Shown here one piece after another: positions 1 through 9,112 of a stretch of DNA of 28,268 nt. Location: NCBI GenBank assembly GCA_002368575.1, contig DFEA01000098.1, positions 1 through 28,268 on the forward strand, in the 5' to 3' direction. Both the position numbers and the translations under genes were made by a program. The notes beneath the pieces are model-generated. The model was not told the DNA's origin. It ran no database searches and saw only the letters and a program-made list of their open reading frames with translations. Origin of the DNA: Lachnospiraceae bacterium UBA3814 (GTDB lineage Bacteria > Bacillota > Clostridia > Lachnospirales > Lachnospiraceae). Each line of letters begins with the position of its first letter. The first letter of the stretch is position 1.

Positions 1-1016
1 CTGCACTGCAGCATGTAGAGCTTTCTGTTTTCAACCGTAAACTCCATATCCTGCATATCCCTGTAATGCTTTTCAAGAGTGGTGCATACCTCCGTAAACT
101 GCTTGAAGGCCTCCGGGAATTCCTGCTCCATCTGGCTTATGGGCATGGGAGTCCTGACTCCCGCGACCACATCCTCGCCCTGGGCATTCTTCAAAAACTC
201 GCCCATGAGCTTCTTCTCGCCCGTAGCGGGATCTCTGGTAAAGGCAACTCCCGTGCCCGATTCATTATTAAGGTTTCCGAATACCATCGGCATTACGTTG
301 ACGGCCGTACCCCAGGAATAGGGGATATCATTGTCTCTTCTGTATACATTGGCCCTTGGGTTGTCCCAGCTCCTGAACACCGCTTCTATCGCAAGCTTAA
401 GCTGTTCCACGGGATCGGAAGGGAAATCCTTTCCGAGCTGGTTCCTGTATTCCGCCTTGAACTGCTCTGCCAGCTTTTTAAGGTCCTCTGCGGTGAGGTC
501 TACATCATACTCGACTCCCTTTTCGGACTTCATGTCGTCAATGAGCTTTTCAAAATACTTTTTGCCCACCTCCATTACCACATCCGAGAACATCTGTATG
601 AATCTCCTGTAGGAGTCGTATACGAACCTTTCGAATTTAGGATCCGGATTGCCTTCTATCATTGCGGCAACGACCTCATCGTTGAGCCCCAGGTTTAAGA
701 TCGTATCCATCATTCCGGGCATGGATGCTCTTGCGCCTGATCGAACCGAAACAAGAAGTGGGTTCTTAAGATCGCCGAATTTTTTTTCATTCATAGCCTC
801 GATCTTAGCGACATAATCCATGACCTGCCCCATGATCTCATCATTGATCCTGCGTCCGTCCTCATAATACTGTGTACATGCCTCCGTAGTAATGGTAAAG
901 CCCTGGGGGACCGGAAGCCCGATATTTGTCATCTCTGCCAGATTTGCCCCCTTCCCTCCAAGCAGATTTCTCATATCAGCGTTACCCTCACTGAATAAGT
1001 ACACCCATTTCTTCAT
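1..1016 (-). CDS. ppdK: Pyruvate, phosphate dikinase, N-terminal part (cut by window edge)
   Basis: The enzyme interconverts pyruvate, ATP and phosphate with phosphoenolpyruvate, AMP and pyrophosphate in the cytoplasm. In anaerobic clostridia it often serves PPi-linked glycolysis. My reading of the reverse strand gives about 338 residues before the window ends, against roughly 870-900 for the family. It begins MKKWVYLFSEG and contains the nucleotide-binding N-terminal landmarks GGKGANLAEM (about residues 20-29) and SVRSGARASMPGMMDTILNL. The phosphohistidine and PEP-binding domains lie outside the window. The ATG at 1016-1014 follows an AAGGGAG ribosome binding site. The gene has its own promoter at 1169-1197, and a terminator-like hairpin sits in its leader, so expression may be controlled by premature termination. 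Identity is secure from sequence; regulation is inferred. Confidence 0.95.
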   Translation of the reverse strand, partial: MKKWVYLFSEGNADMRNLLGGKGANLAEMTNIGLPVPQGFTITTEACTQYYEDGRRINDEIMGQVMDYVAKIEAMNEKKFGDLKNPLLVSVRSGARASMPGMMDTILNLGLNDEVVAAMIEGNPDPKFERFVYDSYRRFIQMFSDVVMEVGKKYFEKLIDDMKSEKGVEYDVDLTAEDLKKLAEQFKAEYRNQLGKDFPSDPVEQLKLAIEAVFRSWDNPRANVYRRDNDIPYSWGTAVNVMPMVFGNLNNESGTGVAFTRDPATGEKKLMGEFLKNAQGEDVVAGVRTPMPISQMEQEFPEAFKQFTEVCTTLEKHYRDMQDMEFTVENRKLYMLQC

Positions 1017-1056
1017 TTTCGGCTTTCTCCCTTCTTTTTATATTTTGAATGCATCG

Positions 1057-1093
1057 AAAAAAAGCCAACTTTCCCCCGGGAAAGTCAGCTTTT
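1057..1093 (-). terminator. Intrinsic terminator or attenuator in the ppdK leader
   Basis: The arms AAAGC and ACTTTCC pair with GGAAAGT and GCTTT across a 2x2 internal loop and a CCCG tetraloop. On the minus strand a run of seven T follows (complement of 1057-1063). It can stop transcripts arriving from glyS. Because a strong promoter lies upstream of it (1169-1197), it also sits inside the ppdK leader, about 70 nt after the predicted transcription start. Confidence 0.75.
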
Positions 1094-1168
1094 AGTATTC
1101 TGTTGTATAGATTCACAAAACCAAGCACCTATGCAACTACCTCTGTATCCCTTATGTATGGCCATTAA

Positions 1169-1197
1169 ATATTATCACACAAAACAACATTTGTCCA
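1169..1197 (-). promoter_or_regulatory. Sigma-A promoter with extended -10 for ppdK
   Basis: On the minus strand the -35 box is TGGACA (1197-1192), the spacer is exactly 17 bp and the -10 box is TAATAT (1174-1169), preceded by TGA as an extended -10. It starts 19 bp after the glyS stop. The predicted start near 1162 gives a leader of about 145 nt before the ppdK ATG. Confidence 0.75.
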
Positions 1198-1215
1198 GTA
1201 AGGCTCATATCGGAA

Positions 1216-2604
1216 TCAGAAATCGAATTTATCATAAAAGAACGCTTCAAGCTCCTCTATCGCGACCCTTTCCTGCTCCATGGAATCCCTGAACCTTACA
1301 GTGACCTTATTATCCGTTTCGGAATCAAAATCATAGGTCACGCAGAAGGGCGTACCGATCTCATCCTGTCTCCTGTATCTCTTCCCGATATTGCCCCTGT
1401 CGTCAAATTCACAGCTGAATCTTTTTGAAAGCATTTTATAGATCTTCTCCGCCCCCTCGTTCAGCTTTTTGGAAAGGGGCAGGACTCCGATCTTAACGGG
1501 AGCCAGCGCGGGATGGAAATGAAGCACTGTCCTCACATCGCCCTCCGCAAGCTCCTCCTCGTCGTAGGCCGCGCACAGGAAGGCGAGCACCACCCTGTCT
1601 GCTCCCAGCGAAGGCTCGATAACATAGGGAACATATCTTTCGTTTTTACTGTCGTCGAAATATGTAAGATCCTCTCCGGAGGTTTCCTGATGTCTGGAAA
1701 GATCGTAATCGGTCCTGTCCGCAATGCCCCAGAGCTCTCCCCAGCCGAAGGGGAACAGGAATTCTATATCCGTGGTGCCCTTTGAGTAGAATGCAAGCTC
1801 CGCGGGGTCATGATCCCTGAGCCTCATCTCATCCTCCTTTATTCCGAGTGAAATGAGCCAGTCACGGCAAAAGCCCCTCCAGTACTTAAACCACTCAAGG
1901 TCCGTTCCGGGCTCGCAGAAGAATTCCAGCTCCATCTGCTCAAATTCCCTGGTCCTGAAGGTAAAGTTTCCGGGAGTGATCTCATTTCTGAAGGATTTGC
2001 CTATCTGGGCAATTCCGAAGGGCAGCTTTTTCCTTGAGGTCCTTTGCACATTCTTGAAGTTTACAAAGATGCCCTGGGCGGTCTCAGGCCTTAAATAAAC
2101 GGTGTTTTTCGCGTCCTCCGTGACTCCCTGAAAGGTCTTGAACATAAGATTGAACTGTCTGATATCAGTGAAATTATGCTTTCCGCAGCTGGGACAGGAA
2201 ACGTTGTTGTCCTCGATAAACTGCTTCATCTCCTGCTGTGAGAACGCATCTATCGGCTTTTCAAGGGTGATCCCCTGCTCCTTCGCAAAATCCTCTATAA
2301 GCTTGTCGGCCCTGAACCTTTCATGACATTCCCTGCAGTCCATCAGAGGGTCCGAAAACCCGCCCAGATGTCCGGAGGCTACCCAGGTCTGCGGGTTCAT
2401 CAGTATCGCACAGTCGACCCCGACATTATAGGGATTTTCCTGAACAAACTTCTGCCACCAGGCCTTTTTCACGTTATTCTTGAGCTCCACCCCCAGATTT
2501 CCGTAATCCCAGGTGTTCGCAAGCCCTCCGTATATCTCGGAGCCGGGATATACAAAGCCCCTTGATTTTGCCAGCGCAACGATCTTTTCCAACGATTTTT
2601 CCAT
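1216..2604 (-). CDS. glyS: Glycyl-tRNA synthetase, dimeric class II type
   Basis: This cytoplasmic enzyme charges tRNA-Gly with glycine. It is the single-chain alpha2 type of 462 residues, not the GlyQ/GlyS tetramer. The N-terminus carries the family signature SRGFVYPGSEIYGGLANTWD. A CxxC pair (DCRECHER and CPSCGKHNF) lies in the insertion region. Class II motif 2 is visible as FRNEITPGNFTFRTREFEQM and motif 3 as GADRVVLAFL near residue 335. The C-terminal anticodon-binding part runs from about residue 365 (PVKIGVLPLSKK). The ATG at 2604 follows AGAGGAGAAAG. Only 74 bp separate it from the lipoprotein gene upstream, which is too short for a T-box leader, so it is probably transcribed with recO and era. 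Confidence 0.97.
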   Translation of the reverse strand: MEKSLEKIVALAKSRGFVYPGSEIYGGLANTWDYGNLGVELKNNVKKAWWQKFVQENPYNVGVDCAILMNPQTWVASGHLGGFSDPLMDCRECHERFRADKLIEDFAKEQGITLEKPIDAFSQQEMKQFIEDNNVSCPSCGKHNFTDIRQFNLMFKTFQGVTEDAKNTVYLRPETAQGIFVNFKNVQRTSRKKLPFGIAQIGKSFRNEITPGNFTFRTREFEQMELEFFCEPGTDLEWFKYWRGFCRDWLISLGIKEDEMRLRDHDPAELAFYSKGTTDIEFLFPFGWGELWGIADRTDYDLSRHQETSGEDLTYFDDSKNERYVPYVIEPSLGADRVVLAFLCAAYDEEELAEGDVRTVLHFHPALAPVKIGVLPLSKKLNEGAEKIYKMLSKRFSCEFDDRGNIGKRYRRQDEIGTPFCVTYDFDSETDNKVTVRFRDSMEQERVAIEELEAFFYDKFDF

Positions 2605-2678
2605 TTCTTTCTCCTCTTGTAAACGTGATATATACTCGTTAATGTAAATTACTGCCGATTACTGAAATGTATATTATC

Positions 2679-3308
2679 TTATTTTTCTACAACGATGTAG
2701 GCAAGCCCTGCAGATTCGCCCGATATCCTGGCCTGCCTCCTGTCGATATATTCCACATTGGCGGATACATACTGTATGTCACTGTCAGGCTCTATAAGCA
2801 CCGGCTCTGAGACTATCAATATCCTTCCGCCCTCCTCCGACAGCTCGGAAAGCCCGACCCTCCTTCCGTCCTCGGCGGATGAAAGCGTCATGGTCATGTC
2901 ATAGCCGCGGGACAGGGCATCGGAAATGCTTCCGTAAAAGAAGTCCACCTGATTGAAGGAGGCGTAGTCCTCCCAGCTCTTATAGAGCACGGACACAAAG
3001 ATCATATCATTTTCGGTCTCAATGCTCTTTATTGAGATCCTGCCCGCTTCCTTTGCCTTCCCGTCATAGGCCCTGATGGAATCCTCAAGCATTTTTCGAA
3101 GCTCGGCTTCATCATAATAATTCATTCCGAAGGCCTCGACAATAGTGTTTTCTATCTGTCCCTTTTTGAGTATCCTTATCCTGGTCTCGTTAAGCTCCTC
3201 CTTCCCGCTGCAGCCGGAAAGAAAAAGGAGCATAAGAATAACGGATAAGCGTATACACAGGCTTATTCGGTTATTTTTCTCTTTCTCTTTCTTTTTTCTT
3301 TCCTGCAT
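2679..3308 (-). CDS. Putative lipoprotein of unknown function
   Basis: I do not recognise a named family for this 209-residue protein. It starts with a very basic stretch (KKKEKEKNNR), followed by one hydrophobic segment (about residues 15-31) that ends in the lipobox LSGC. It should therefore be exported, lipidated on the cysteine at about residue 33 and held on the outer face of the membrane. The mature part is soluble and mixed alpha/beta in character, with no cysteines or catalytic motif that I can see. The ATG at 3308 is preceded by AAGGAA at suitable spacing and lies 4 bp after the recO stop, so it is cotranscribed with recO. Its place between recO and glyS gives no functional clue. Confidence 0.85.
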   Translation of the reverse strand: MQERKKKEKEKNNRISLCIRLSVILMLLFLSGCSGKEELNETRIRILKKGQIENTIVEAFGMNYYDEAELRKMLEDSIRAYDGKAKEAGRISIKSIETENDMIFVSVLYKSWEDYASFNQVDFFYGSISDALSRGYDMTMTLSSAEDGRRVGLSELSEEGGRILIVSEPVLIEPDSDIQYVSANVEYIDRRQARISGESAGLAYIVVEK

Positions 3309-3312
3309 CCTC

Positions 3313-3978
3313 TCATTTCCTTATCCGGGGCGTTACCGCATCAAGTATCTCCAATGATTTAAAGCTGTGATCCGTAAATCTTCTCCGGTATTCGTCCGAA
3401 AGCTCTGTAAGCTCTGACAGGACCTTGTCTGACACCTTAAACGTATAGAGCCTTTCGATAGGCGTATTGATGATAAAATCGACCGTATATACTGTGGCGG
3501 GAAGCAGCTCCCTGTCCGCCGGGAGCCCGGGGAATTCGCCGTTTACCTGCAGTATCCTTATCTCATAGACGGAACGGATCAGCCTGTAGTCGATGGTTCC
3601 CCTGACTATTGCCCTTACCGACTGGAACAGAAGCTTTAAAAGCTCCGATTCATCATTGTTCTCTCTTGAATAATACGAAGCGTATTCCAGGAAATACATT
3701 CCAAGGTAGGCTCCTTCGATATTATTTCTGAGCTCCTCAAAATAATACCTTATATCCGCCTCCACCAGATTATAGGCGTTCTTTCCCTCATATACCTTGA
3801 AGACACCGAAGGAAAAGGGGTTCGCAGCTGCCGTAAGCCCTGAACGCTGGGATCTTGCTCCCCGGGCAAAGATGACTACCTTCCCTCTTTCCCTGGTCAG
3901 TACCACAAGCCTTCTGTCATAGTCGTTAACGGGAGAGGTCTGAAGTATCATTCCCGTAAGCAGAGTATATTCCTTCAT
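3313..3978 (-). CDS. recO: DNA repair protein RecO
   Basis: RecO helps load RecA on SSB-coated single strands in the RecFOR recombination pathway. The N-terminal OB fold is recognisable (LLTGMILQTSPVNDYDRRLV, ERGKVVIFARGAR) and a helical C-terminal half follows. The zinc cysteines seen in some RecO proteins are absent. I chose the ATG at 3978 because family members start MKE.xLTG, giving 221 residues. No clear ribosome binding site precedes it. The same frame stays open to a TTG at 4020 (235 residues) that follows AGGGA and lies 6 bp after the era stop. Either start fits translational coupling to era, and the choice stays open. Confidence 0.92.
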   Translation of the reverse strand: MKEYTLLTGMILQTSPVNDYDRRLVVLTRERGKVVIFARGARSQRSGLTAAANPFSFGVFKVYEGKNAYNLVEADIRYYFEELRNNIEGAYLGMYFLEYASYYSRENNDESELLKLLFQSVRAIVRGTIDYRLIRSVYEIRILQVNGEFPGLPADRELLPATVYTVDFIINTPIERLYTFKVSDKVLSELTELSDEYRRRFTDHSFKSLEILDAVTPRIRK

Positions 3979-4026
3979 TTGCCAAGGCACAAGCCTGAGC
4001 TTGCGCGCCGGGTCCGGCAAGCTTCC

Positions 4027-4926
4027 CTACCGGCTCTCCTTATACCCGTAATTTTTAAGCAGCAGCTCATTGTCCCGCCAGTCCTTTCTTATCTTGACCC
4101 AAAGCCTGAGATAAACCTTCTTTTCCAGCAGCCTTTCTATCTCAAATCTGGCGGCGCTCCCTATTTTCTTAAGCATGCTGCCGTTCTTTCCTATAATGAT
4201 CGCCTTATGCGATTCCTTCTCGCAGACTATCTCCGCTTCGATATTTACGATCTTCTCCTTCTCCTCCATTTTTTCAATGGTCACCGCGATCCCGTGAGGG
4301 ACCTCCTCGTCGAGGCATTTTAACGCCTTTTCCCTTATGAGCTCAGCCGCTATCTGTCTTACGGGCTGATCCGTCAGGGTATCCTCGTCAAAAAAGGGCT
4401 CCGAATAAGGAAGATACTTAAATATAACGCTTAACAGCTCATCGAGGTTATCCCTTTTCAGGGCCGAAACAGGTACTATATCGGAAAAGTCATATAACCG
4501 GTCAAAGGTATCAATGATCTCAAAGACCTCTTCCCTCTTTACCGCGTCGATCTTGTTTATGACAAGGATCACCGGCCGCCTGACGCTCTGCAGCTGTCTT
4601 GCGATCTCCCGATCGGTTTTGCCGATATAGGTCGAGGCCTCCACCAGCCAGATAACAGCATCCGCTTCGTTCAATGCGGAGCCTGCCACCCTCACCATAT
4701 ACTCTCCCAGCTTGTTCTTCGCCCTGTGTATCCCGGGCGTATCCAGAAATACTATCTGACCCTGCTTTGATGTATAAACAGTCTGTATCCTGTTCCTCGT
4801 AGTCTGAGGCTTATTTGAGGTTATGGCGATCTTCTGGCCGATGAGAGCGTTCATCAGAGTCGATTTGCCTACGTTCGGCCTTCCTATTATTGTGATATAT
4901 CCTGCCTTGAAACTGTCGTCCTTCAT
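4027..4926 (-). CDS. era: GTPase Era
   Basis: Era binds the 3' end of 16S rRNA and acts in maturation and assembly of the 30S ribosomal subunit. All GTPase motifs are visible: G1 GRPNVGKST (about residues 15-23), the switch region NKPQTTRNRI, G3 DTPGIH, G4 NKID and G5 SALK. The C-terminal KH domain has IIGKNGSMLKKIG, followed by ERLLEKKVYLRLWVK. The length of 299 residues is normal. The upstream ribosome binding site is weak (CAGGC). The DUF4349 gene ends 21 bp upstream and recO follows directly; the era-recO pair is common in Firmicutes. Confidence 0.98.
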   Translation of the reverse strand: MKDDSFKAGYITIIGRPNVGKSTLMNALIGQKIAITSNKPQTTRNRIQTVYTSKQGQIVFLDTPGIHRAKNKLGEYMVRVAGSALNEADAVIWLVEASTYIGKTDREIARQLQSVRRPVILVINKIDAVKREEVFEIIDTFDRLYDFSDIVPVSALKRDNLDELLSVIFKYLPYSEPFFDEDTLTDQPVRQIAAELIREKALKCLDEEVPHGIAVTIEKMEEKEKIVNIEAEIVCEKESHKAIIIGKNGSMLKKIGSAARFEIERLLEKKVYLRLWVKIRKDWRDNELLLKNYGYKESR

Positions 4927-4947
4927 CCGTAATGCCTGTCCCTGCCG

Positions 4948-6126
4948 TTATCCCTTATCGCTCTTTTTATCTTCGCTCTTTTTAGCTGTGTTCTTGTCAC
5001 TATCCCCGGATACGGCCTTGTCTCTTTCACCCGGGGTTCCGTTTACGGTTTTATCGCTCTCATCGCCAAGCGGCTTTCCCGTCATCGGATCATAGCCTCC
5101 GGGATTGATCCTCCTGTCCGCGGGCTTTCTGTTCCTTTTTGAGGGCTTTCTGCTCCTTTTTGCGGCAGCCTTTACGATCAGAAGGATAATGACCGCAATG
5201 ATGCCCAAAACCAGAAGGAAGGGAAGCAGGCCTACGAGAATGACAATAAAGCTCTTTAAGCCCTCAAACAGTGACCGGCAGCTGTTAACAAAGCTTTTTC
5301 CTATCCTTTCGGCAAAGGTTTCTTCATGAGTCGGGGTCGGAGTGTACTGCACTACCTCCTCGATACTGACATTTACCGTCGAATATCTGACCTGATTGTC
5401 CATGGTGCGAAGCCTTGATTCATAGGATTCAAGCTCATACCTGACCTCCGATAGCCGCTGCTCCAGAAGTATCAGGGTCTCAAGATCCTCGGCGGTCTCT
5501 ATAAGCTCGTTGAGCCTTTCGTATTCCGTCTTCAGGGATTTCTTTTTGGCCTCCATATCCACATAGTTAAGCGTTACGTCATCTATGGATTCATTTCTGG
5601 AGATCACGTTTGAGCTTCCCGCAACATTATCCGTGAAGGCATCCAGCCTGTCAGCCGGTATCCTCGCGGTGATATAGGCATATCTTTTGGAGCTCGTGCC
5701 GTAGTTATTGCCGTTTATACTGGTATTCTCAGGATATCCGCCCAGGCTCTCTATATCGGACAGGACCTTCCTTACAAGGCCGTCGAAATCCTCCGTTTCA
5801 ACCTCCATGTTGACGGTCTTGATAAGCTTTCTGTCGGATGCAGCAAGTGACTCAAGCTCCCCCTGAGATCCCGGATCATCCGTGAGCACGCCGTCAGATT
5901 CCTGAGCGACCACGGCTTCATCCGCGTAATCCGCCGTATTAAAGCCCGCACCCATATCATACTCCTCATAGGCAGCCTCTTCAGGATATGCGGCCTTTGC
6001 AGCCTGATAGGACTCGCTGTAGCCTGAGGAGGCTGCGTCCTCAGTATCCTTTGAGCCTGAGCAGGCAGTTAAAAAAACCGAGATGATCACTGCGCCAAGC
6101 AATACTTCTTTCAAACGTTTCATCAT
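4948..6126 (-). CDS. DUF4349-domain membrane lipoprotein
   Basis: The protein begins with a signal peptide ending in the lipobox LTAC, with the lipidated cysteine at about residue 22. An acidic Ser/Ala/Tyr-rich linker follows, then the DUF4349 region (about residues 105-265, from RKLIKTVNMEVETEDFDGLV to YSTVNVSIEEV) with a central coiled coil. One transmembrane helix (around GLLPFLLVLGIIAVIILLIV) and a charged Lys/Asp/Ser tail complete it. It may thus be tethered at both ends, with DUF4349 outside the membrane and the tail in the cytoplasm. Function is not established for the family. I chose the ATG at 6126 because GGGAGGTG lies 6 bp upstream; a longer frame begins at 6156. It lies 41 bp after the M16 peptidase gene and is probably cotranscribed with it. 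Confidence 0.88.
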   Translation of the reverse strand: MMKRLKEVLLGAVIISVFLTACSGSKDTEDAASSGYSESYQAAKAAYPEEAAYEEYDMGAGFNTADYADEAVVAQESDGVLTDDPGSQGELESLAASDRKLIKTVNMEVETEDFDGLVRKVLSDIESLGGYPENTSINGNNYGTSSKRYAYITARIPADRLDAFTDNVAGSSNVISRNESIDDVTLNYVDMEAKKKSLKTEYERLNELIETAEDLETLILLEQRLSEVRYELESYESRLRTMDNQVRYSTVNVSIEEVVQYTPTPTHEETFAERIGKSFVNSCRSLFEGLKSFIVILVGLLPFLLVLGIIAVIILLIVKAAAKRSRKPSKRNRKPADRRINPGGYDPMTGKPLGDESDKTVNGTPGERDKAVSGDSDKNTAKKSEDKKSDKG

Positions 6127-6167
6127 GCCATACACCTCCCATTTCCGGGCTTCCAAAGCAGCTCCGC

Positions 6168-9101
6168 CTAATCCGTATACAGATTCTCCACCCTGTCAAA
6201 CAGAGCTTTTTCACTGTCTATCTGAGTCTCTCCTCCCACCACGCAGATATTGTTTTCGGCTATAACAGCCTCCACATGATCAGCAAGCCTTCTTATATCC
6301 TCCACGCCGCACTGAAGCACCTGGTCACGCTCCTTCTGGATAAACTCAAGCGAATCCTCTGACAGATAGATGCTCATGGCTCTCTGCCCCTCGGCAAAGG
6401 ACGACAGCGGAAGGTCAAGGCCTGATATCGCTCCTATTATGTATTTGGTCATATCCCTGTCGTCGGGATCAAAGCTTCTCAGATAGTCCGGCGCATTACG
6501 GTACACCTCAAGCGTCCTCCTGAGATTGGGATCTCTGTAGGAGGTGAAAAAGGCATTCCCCGTCCTTGAAAAGGAGCTCATGCAGCCATAGGCGCCGCCC
6601 TTTACCCTTACATTATTCCATAGATAGTTATAGCCCAGAATGACCTTGAGGACTCTCAGGGCTCCGGTATAATGTAAGCCCGCCTTTATAAAATTACCCG
6701 CAGCGGCAACGTACTGTACCTTTGAGGCAGTCCTGTAAGCCTCCGTTAGCTTCTCAGTGGGAAGCGTCAGGCCTCCTTTCTCATACGGAGCATCAAAGAG
6801 GCAGCCGGCAAATTCCTCCGTCAGAGCCTTAAGCCCTGATTTTTCAGGCTCGCTTTCTATATAGTCGACAAAGAGCTTTTCCTTCCTGAAAATCGCGTTC
6901 ATTGAACGCTTCATTCCTGCGATCAAATCCTCCTTTTCAGCCTCAAAATCAGTATCGAGCCTTTCCACATACCTGAAGAACTCTATCCCTGAAAGCATAT
7001 CCGCAAGCTTAGAGCTTCTTGAGATATGCGAGCTTGCCCTTAATGCGGCAGTCTGGTGTCCTCCTGAAAGGAGCTGCTCCTCAAGCCTTGATCTGAGAAT
7101 GCCCACGATCTCCTTAAGACGCTTCTCATCGGAAAGCTTTGAGGTCGTAAGTATCTCTTTTATCATTTTGAAGGCAAAATCCAGCCTGTCGGAAAAGACC
7201 TTTGCGCTGAATTCAAATCTGGTTGAAAAGCTGCCTGTGTCCTTTGCGCTGTAATAGGTGGAGATCCCCGGCCTTATCCCGCCGGAATTCTCGTTTATCT
7301 CATTAAAAAGCTGATTATAGGAATAATTCTCCGTACTCACCATACCGAGAACATTCTTTAACATCGCAACATATTTGATATCGGCATCATTGAGATCATC
7401 TATACTGAAGCACAATGTCAGATAACCTATCCCGTTGGTAAATATCCTGTGGGTAAGAAGCCTTATGCCGTTTACCTCTCCCTCCTCGTAGGAGAATGGC
7501 CTGGCCTCCTTCCTGATATCCGATATCTCAAGCAGCGGAAGGGAACGCATCGCTTCCTCCGTGTCCTCCTCCTCCTGATATTTCCTGAGCGCCTTTGTGT
7601 CCTCTGCCATCCTCTCAAGCTCCTCCTTTGAGAGAGAGGCCTTGTAATCAAGAAGCTTTTTCCTGAGTATTTCATCATTTTTTGCGGTCAGTCCCTTTTC
7701 CGGCTCAAGGATCACTACAGAGGAATGAGGATTGTTGAGAAGGTATTTCTCCACAAGCTCCTCAAAATACCTTGTATCCGCCATTTTTCTCATGTACGCA
7801 AAGGTGTCGTTCTGCAATATATGCATATAAGGGTCCGTCTCATCGTAGAGCCAGGAATCCAGCGCGTTAAGCCCGTACATAAGGCCCTTGGGATATGATC
7901 CGAAATCCGCCTCCCTGTACTGGAACTCAAAGGCATTAATGGAGGCAAGCAAAGCCTTTTTATCTATCCCCTCCCTTACGGTCTTTTCAAGTGTTTCCCT
8001 GATGACCCTTATAAACCTGTCGGCGTCCTTCTGATCGGCGTTCTTGGCGATGATGGAAAAATACGGCTGAAGTATCCCGTTTTCATACACGCTCTGTATA
8101 TCAGAGCCTATTCCCTCATCCAGAAGGGCCTGCTTCAGTACTGCGCCCGGTGCCTCAAGCAGCGCGTTCTCTATTATCTGAAAGGCTACATACAGCTCTC
8201 TCTGAAGACAGGTATCTATCACACAGTTGTAGCTTAAGTAGGCAGCGTTTTCCTCAGACTCCTCATTCGTTATACCGTATTTTCTCGTTACCCTTATCGG
8301 TTTGTCAAAGGGCTTCTGAAGCTTTAAGGCGGAATCGATGGAAGCCTCATCAAAATCGGAAAGATACTCCCTGTCGATCAGCTCAAGCTTTTCTGCCATA
8401 TCCATATCCCCGTAAAGATAGATATAGCTGTTTGACGGGTGGTAAAGCGTTTTATGGAAATTTAAAAAGCTCTCACCCGTAAGCTCCGGTATATACCTGG
8501 GATCCCCTCCGGATTCAAAGCCGTAAGCGGTATCCGGAAACAGAGTATTGAAGACCTCTCTGTCAAGAGCGGAATCCGGAGACGAAAAGACCCCCTTCAT
8601 CTCATTGTATACGACCCCGTTTATACGGATCTCATCCTCCGTATCCTCAAGCTCATAATGCCATCCCTCCTGCCTGAATATCTTCTCCTCATTATAAATG
8701 GCAGGATAAAAAACCGCGTCGAGATATACCCTCATAAGGTTGTCAAAATCCTTGTCATTGCAGCTTGCCACCGGATATACGGTCTTATCCGGGTAGGTCA
8801 TGGCATTTAAGAAGGTATTGAGAGACCCCTTTGCAAGCTCCACGAAGGGATCCTTTACGGGATATCTTTTGGAGCCGCACAGCACGGAATGCTCCAGGAT
8901 ATGCGTAAGCCCCGTATTATCCACGGGCGGGGTCCTGAAGGCAATATAAAACACCTTATTGTCGTCATCGTTTGACAGCAGGAATATCCTCGCGCCGGAT
9001 TTCTTATGGCGCAGCAGCATCCCCTTTGAATTAAGATCCCCCGCGTCCCTCTCTTCGATTATTTCATAAGTCCCCAGCTTATCCACATTTTCAAGCTTCA
9101 T
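6168..9101 (-). CDS. M16C metalloprotease, presequence protease (PreP) family
   Basis: This zinc protease of about 977 residues belongs to the insulinase superfamily, whose members degrade short unstructured peptides inside a closed chamber. The inverted zinc motif HxxEH is present as HILEH at about residues 67-71, and the downstream zinc glutamate lies in the NEMKGVFSS region. The sequence KDPFVELAKGSLNTFLNAMT is typical of the PreP/Cym1 group. The four M16 repeats are implied by length, with the linker around residues 480-540. There is no signal peptide, so it is likely cytoplasmic. I prefer the ATG at 9101 because AGAGGAAA lies upstream. The ATG at 9116 overlaps the preceding stop (ATGA) and adds only five residues. 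It is cotranscribed with its neighbours. Confidence 0.95.
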   Translation of the reverse strand: MKLENVDKLGTYEIIEERDAGDLNSKGMLLRHKKSGARIFLLSNDDDNKVFYIAFRTPPVDNTGLTHILEHSVLCGSKRYPVKDPFVELAKGSLNTFLNAMTYPDKTVYPVASCNDKDFDNLMRVYLDAVFYPAIYNEEKIFRQEGWHYELEDTEDEIRINGVVYNEMKGVFSSPDSALDREVFNTLFPDTAYGFESGGDPRYIPELTGESFLNFHKTLYHPSNSYIYLYGDMDMAEKLELIDREYLSDFDEASIDSALKLQKPFDKPIRVTRKYGITNEESEENAAYLSYNCVIDTCLQRELYVAFQIIENALLEAPGAVLKQALLDEGIGSDIQSVYENGILQPYFSIIAKNADQKDADRFIRVIRETLEKTVREGIDKKALLASINAFEFQYREADFGSYPKGLMYGLNALDSWLYDETDPYMHILQNDTFAYMRKMADTRYFEELVEKYLLNNPHSSVVILEPEKGLTAKNDEILRKKLLDYKASLSKEELERMAEDTKALRKYQEEEDTEEAMRSLPLLEISDIRKEARPFSYEEGEVNGIRLLTHRIFTNGIGYLTLCFSIDDLNDADIKYVAMLKNVLGMVSTENYSYNQLFNEINENSGGIRPGISTYYSAKDTGSFSTRFEFSAKVFSDRLDFAFKMIKEILTTSKLSDEKRLKEIVGILRSRLEEQLLSGGHQTAALRASSHISRSSKLADMLSGIEFFRYVERLDTDFEAEKEDLIAGMKRSMNAIFRKEKLFVDYIESEPEKSGLKALTEEFAGCLFDAPYEKGGLTLPTEKLTEAYRTASKVQYVAAAGNFIKAGLHYTGALRVLKVILGYNYLWNNVRVKGGAYGCMSSFSRTGNAFFTSYRDPNLRRTLEVYRNAPDYLRSFDPDDRDMTKYIIGAISGLDLPLSSFAEGQRAMSIYLSEDSLEFIQKERDQVLQCGVEDIRRLADHVEAVIAENNICVVGGETQIDSEKALFDRVENLYTD

Positions 9102-9112
9102 TGAATTTCCTC

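Noticed and set aside
66..698. Open frames on the plus strand opposite ppdK
   Set aside because: They lie antisense to a clearly conserved enzyme, have no ribosome binding sites and resemble nothing known.
1095..1162. Lysine riboswitch in the ppdK leader
   Set aside because: Only a short AGAGGTAG-like segment matches. The leader before the hairpin is far too short for the known five-stem fold.
2605..2678. T-box leader ahead of glyS
   Set aside because: The gap to the preceding gene is only 74 bp and contains no specifier stem or T-box sequence.
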